Positions 61,481-64,000 of a DNA stretch of 64,000 nt are shown piece by piece. The notes under the pieces are model-generated. The model searched no databases. It had not been told where the DNA came from and saw only the letters and a program-made list of their open reading frames with translations. Location: the NCBI RefSeq assembly GCF_005937885.2, contig NZ_CP042176.1, forward strand, positions 682,001 to 746,000, read 5' to 3'. Positions within the stretch are counted from its first letter, which is position 1, and every line of letters starts with the position of its first letter. The stretch is from Bradyrhizobium sp. KBS0727 (GTDB lineage Bacteria > Pseudomonadota > Alphaproteobacteria > Rhizobiales > Xanthobacteraceae). Position numbers and translations under genes: made by a program.

Positions 61481-62886
61481 CGCGCGGCTCCTTCGGCAAC
61501 GGCACTCGCGGCGGGCGTGATGCCGGCGGCGCGGGCCGGGATGTCGCTGCGCGGCCCCTGTTCGCCGTGATGCGGCGGCTGTGCCATCAGGCGCAGCAGG
61601 TAAATTACGCCGGCGGCAAACACCGCGAAATAGACGATGATGAAGGCGATCAGCGACGATGCCACGGCGGGCGCCGCCAGTGGGGAGGCCGATTCAACCG
61701 TACGCAGCAGGCCGTAGACCGTGAACGGCTGCCGTCCGGTCTCGGTGGTGATCCAGCCTGCCAGCACGGCGATGAAGCCCGCCGGGCCCATTGCGAGCGC
61801 GAACATATGCAGCAGCCGCGTTTCATAGAGTTTGCCGCGCAGGCGCATCAACAGGCTGAACAGCCCAAGGCCCATGATCAGGAATCCCAGCCCGACCATG
61901 ACGCGGAACGACCAGAACGTGATCGGCACCGGGGGCCAATTCTCGCGCGGCACCGTGTCGAGGCCGGCAAGCGGCGCGTCGAGCGAATGTTTCAAGATCA
62001 GCGACGACAGCTTTGGAACCTCGATGGCGTATTTGACCTTGGCGTCAGTCATGTCGGGCCAGCCGAACAGCACCAGCGGCGCGCCGTCCTTGTGGCTCTG
62101 GAAATGACCTTCCATCGCCATCACCTTCGCCGGCTGGTGCTCCAGCGTATTGAGCCCGTGCTGGTCGCCGGCGAGAATCTGGATCGGCGCCACGAGCGTG
62201 GCCATCCACATCGCCATCGAGAACATCACGCGGGGGCCGGCGAGGTGCCGGTCGCGCAGCAGGTGAAAGGCGCCGACCGCGCCGACCACCAGCGCGGTGG
62301 TCAGGTACGCCGCCAGCACCATGTGCACCAGCCGGTACGGGAACGACGGGTTGAAGATCACCTTGAGCCAGTCGGCGGCGACGAACTGCCCGTCGGCGTT
62401 GACGGCGTAGCCGGTTGGCGTCTGCATCCAGGAATTGGCGGAGAGAATCCAGAACGCCGAAATCAAGGTGCCGATCGCGACCATCAGCGTCGCCAGGAAA
62501 TGCAGCCGGTGGCCGACGCGCTCCAGCCCGAACAGCATGACGCCGAGGAAGCCGGCCTCGAGGAAGAACGCGGTCAGCACCTCATAGGCCATCATCGGGC
62601 CGATCACCGGACCGGTCTTGTCGGAGAAGGCCGACCAGTTGGTGCCGAACTGGTAGGACATCACGATCCCCGACACCACGCCCATGCCGAAGGCGACGGC
62701 AAAGATCTTCAGCCAGTAATTGAACAGGTTGATGAATACCTCGCGCCCGGTTGCAAGCCAGAGCGCTTCAAGCACCGCGAGATAGCTGGCAAGCCCGATC
62801 GAGAAGGCGGGAAACACGATGTGGAACGACATCGTGAAGGCGAACTGCGCCCGGGCCAACACAACGGCATCCCAGCCTTCGAACAT
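61477..62886 (-). CDS. cydA: Cytochrome bd-type quinol oxidase subunit I (CIO-like)
   Basis: Heme-bearing subunit oxidising ubiquinol and reducing oxygen without proton pumping, 469 residues. LARAQFAFTMSFHIVFPAFSIGLA carries the heme b595 His. LVHMVLAAYLTTALVVGAVGAFHLL carries the b558 His, and the Met ligand is in the FWSFRVMVGLG region. The Q-loop is short, as in cyanide-insensitive CioA proteins. First gene of cydAB plus the small third gene. No FNR-type box is obvious upstream. Confidence 0.95.
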   Translation of the reverse strand: MFEGWDAVVLARAQFAFTMSFHIVFPAFSIGLASYLAVLEALWLATGREVFINLFNYWLKIFAVAFGMGVVSGIVMSYQFGTNWSAFSDKTGPVIGPMMAYEVLTAFFLEAGFLGVMLFGLERVGHRLHFLATLMVAIGTLISAFWILSANSWMQTPTGYAVNADGQFVAADWLKVIFNPSFPYRLVHMVLAAYLTTALVVGAVGAFHLLRDRHLAGPRVMFSMAMWMATLVAPIQILAGDQHGLNTLEHQPAKVMAMEGHFQSHKDGAPLVLFGWPDMTDAKVKYAIEVPKLSSLILKHSLDAPLAGLDTVPRENWPPVPITFWSFRVMVGLGFLIMGLGLFSLLMRLRGKLYETRLLHMFALAMGPAGFIAVLAGWITTETGRQPFTVYGLLRTVESASPLAAPAVASSLIAFIIVYFAVFAAGVIYLLRLMAQPPHHGEQGPRSDIPARAAGITPAASAVAEGAAR

Positions 62887-62913
62887 CGCGCACCATCCAT
62901 CGTCAATTCCTGA

Positions 62914-62960
62914 GGCGCGATCTTTTCCGAAAACCGGATTCCACTTTTCGGGATCGCGCC
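62914..62960. repeat. Dispersed palindrome, family F
   Basis: GGCGCGATC (62914-62922) and GATCGCGCC (62952-62960) flank TTTTCCGAAAACCGGATTCC. Related to 46007-46054. It lies in the cydA promoter region. Confidence 0.72.
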
Positions 62961-62962
62961 TG

Positions 62963-62986
62963 CCGGCGTGGACCTTACCACGCCGG
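62963..62986. terminator. Hairpin downstream of thioredoxin gene
   Basis: CCGGCGTGG / CCACGCCGG perfect nine-base stem with six-base loop. It is placed 35 bases after the thioredoxin-family gene on its strand. There is no T-tract, so it may be a transcript-end hairpin rather than a classical terminator. Confidence 0.4.
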
Positions 62987-63020
62987 ATTTGACGATAGTA
63001 CCGCCTCGTTGTCGCGCAGC

Positions 63021-63587
63021 TCAGCTATTCGCGTTCAGCAACCTTCCGACGGTGCGGTCGATCTCTTCGTACTGGCCTTCGCCGGCGTGCTGGAACACGA
63101 CCTTGCCGTTCTGGTCGACGATATATTGCGCGGGCCAATACTGATTGTGCCAGGCGTTCCAGGTCTGCGAGTCGTTGTCCTGCGCCACCGGATAGGTAAT
63201 GCCGTGCCGCTTCAGCGCGGCCTGGACGTTCGAGGCGGAGCGCTCGAACGGAAATTCCGGGGTGTGGATGCCGACCACCACCAAGCCGCGATCCTTGTAC
63301 TTGGCGTAGAGTTGGGTCAGGTGCGGCAGCGTGTTGACGCAGTTGACGCAGCCATGGGTCCAGAAATCCACCAGCACCACCTTGCCGCGTAGATCCGCGA
63401 GCTTGAGCGGCGGCGAGTTGAACCAGTTGCCGAGGCCGACGAAATCGGGGGCGCTGCTCTGCGCCGCCGCGACCGTGAACGGCGCATCTTGCGCGCGCGC
63501 CGTTTCTCGGCCGGCCGCGTGCAGGGCTGCGCCGGTCAGACCGACCGCGATGAATGCAGCGGACGCGACGAACGATCGTAAGGTCAT
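63021..63587 (-). CDS. Periplasmic thioredoxin-family protein (TlpA/DipZ C-domain-like)
   Basis: 188 residues with a signal peptide (VASAAFIAVGLTGAALHAAG). The thioredoxin fold reads LADLRGKVVLVDFWTHGCVNCVNTLPHLTQLY, with active cysteines at about 80 and 83. GIHTPEFPFERSASNVQAALKRHGITYPVAQDND is typical of the domain fused to CcdA in DipZ. Here the two are separate genes 18 bases apart. GGAGA precedes the ATG. Transfers electrons from the CcdA-like protein to periplasmic disulfides. Confidence 0.9.
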   Translation of the reverse strand: MTLRSFVASAAFIAVGLTGAALHAAGRETARAQDAPFTVAAAQSSAPDFVGLGNWFNSPPLKLADLRGKVVLVDFWTHGCVNCVNTLPHLTQLYAKYKDRGLVVVGIHTPEFPFERSASNVQAALKRHGITYPVAQDNDSQTWNAWHNQYWPAQYIVDQNGKVVFQHAGEGQYEEIDRTVGRLLNANS

Positions 63588-63605
63588 GGCAGTCTCCATT
63601 TGGTC

Positions 63606-64000
63606 TCAGAGGCCGATCTGGCCGTTGGGGTAAAATCCGGTCAGCCACGACACGATCAGGGTGTCGTACTGGAAGTAGGACAGAGCTGCGAAGGCGATCA
63701 CGACGCCGCCGAAGACCTGCTGCAGTCTTGGCGCGACCCGTGCGATGCTGCGAACGCGGGTGGTGACGGCCTGGCCGCCATAGGCGATCGCCAGCATCGG
63801 CAGCGCGGCACCGACCGCGTAGACGATCAGCAGCAGGCTCGCCCAGGCGGTATCCCTCGACGTCGCCACGACGGTCAGGATCGAGCCCAGCACGGGGCCG
63901 GCGCAGGGCGTCCAGACCAGGCCGAGCGTGGTTCCGAGCACGAAGCCGCCGATCATGCCCTGGCGCGAACCGGCCGCGCTGCCGCTAAAGCCGCCGATCC
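63606..64000 (-). CDS. CcdA/DsbD-like membrane thiol-disulfide exchanger, 5' truncated
   Basis: The frame is open to the window end, so the N-terminus is missing. The visible part GSAAGSRQGMIGGFVLGTTLGLVWTPCAGPVLGSIL has the TPCAGP cysteine motif of the second half of the CcdA fold, then helices VYAVGAALPMLAIAYGG and VFGGVVIAFAALSYF. Moves reducing power from cytoplasmic thioredoxin across the membrane to its neighbour. Confidence 0.88.
   Translation of the reverse strand, partial: IGGFSGSAAGSRQGMIGGFVLGTTLGLVWTPCAGPVLGSILTVVATSRDTAWASLLLIVYAVGAALPMLAIAYGGQAVTTRVRSIARVAPRLQQVFGGVVIAFAALSYFQYDTLIVSWLTGFYPNGQIGL

Noticed and set aside
60342..61505. 387-codon minus-strand frame spanning cydB
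   Set aside because: Most of it is an alternate frame of cydB. Only its last 43 codons, after the cydB stop, form a real small gene, which is listed separately.
61567..62913. 448-codon plus-strand frame opposite cydA
   Set aside because: Antisense shadow of a fully conserved oxidase subunit.
62887..63020. FNR-type box controlling cydA
   Set aside because: No TTGAT-N4-ATCAA-like site is visible; the only dyads there belong to a dispersed repeat and a hairpin.

Overview
The window is chromosomal DNA of high G+C content from an alphaproteobacterium. It looks most like Bradyrhizobium or a close relative. This rests on the porin family at 20.6-22.2 kb, the many acyl-CoA, solute-binding and MFS genes, the complete Sox cluster, the bd oxidase, and at least seven families of short dispersed palindromes between genes. 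The species assignment is an inference. I see no rRNA, tRNA, CRISPR array, phage or plasmid replication gene.

Layout. 0-3.2 kb: biotin-dependent acyl-CoA carboxylase, with the beta subunit cut by the window edge. 3.3-8.8 kb: complete peptide-type ABC importer. 9-14.4 kb: acyl-CoA ligase, iron alcohol dehydrogenase, GST and a large acyl-CoA dehydrogenase. 14.8-19.2 kb: RND efflux pair behind a palindromic candidate operator. 19.3-22.3 kb: LivK-like binding protein and a porin, converging on a strong terminator. 22.7-28.3 kb: MAPEG protein, then a four-gene operon of exported methyltransferase-like protein, ABC ATPase, FtsX-type permease and AttH/CrtC-like lipocalin. 28.5-33.8 kb: MFS carrier, a broken GST gene, two tandem paralogous unknown genes, a pentanucleotide microsatellite and a D-aminoacylase-like hydrolase. 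34-38.9 kb: flavin monooxygenase, orphan TctC-type binding protein, MFS carrier and ATP-grasp protein. 39-40.3 kb: four very small unknown genes. 40.5-49.5 kb: sulfur oxidation genes. 49.5-57.2 kb: methyltransferase, two MFS carriers, SnoaL-like, VOC, carboxymuconolactone-decarboxylase-like and paired acyl-CoA dehydrogenase genes. 57.3-58.35 kb: an IS630-family element inserted in a dispersed repeat. 58.5-64 kb: polar amino acid binding protein, L,D-transpeptidase, cydAB with a small third subunit, and a thioredoxin/CcdA pair cut by the window end.

How it fits together. The best-defined system is periplasmic thiosulfate/sulfide oxidation. The gene order is soxC-D-X-Y-Z-A-K-B followed by two exported DsrE-like proteins and a persulfide dioxygenase-rhodanese fusion. 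A divergent ArsR repressor carries the two cysteines expected of a persulfide sensor. The CcdA/thioredoxin pair at the right end could supply the periplasmic reductant that Sox systems need (SoxVW role, inferred). Much of the rest is scavenging and catabolism of organic acids, fatty or aromatic acyl-CoAs and peptides.

Dispersed palindromes fill many gene junctions. In three places they supply the stop codon of the neighbouring gene, and one has been split by the IS element. The least understood loci are the AttH/FtsX/methyltransferase operon, the tandem paralogues beside the microsatellite, and the small basic-protein pair at 39.7-40.3 kb.
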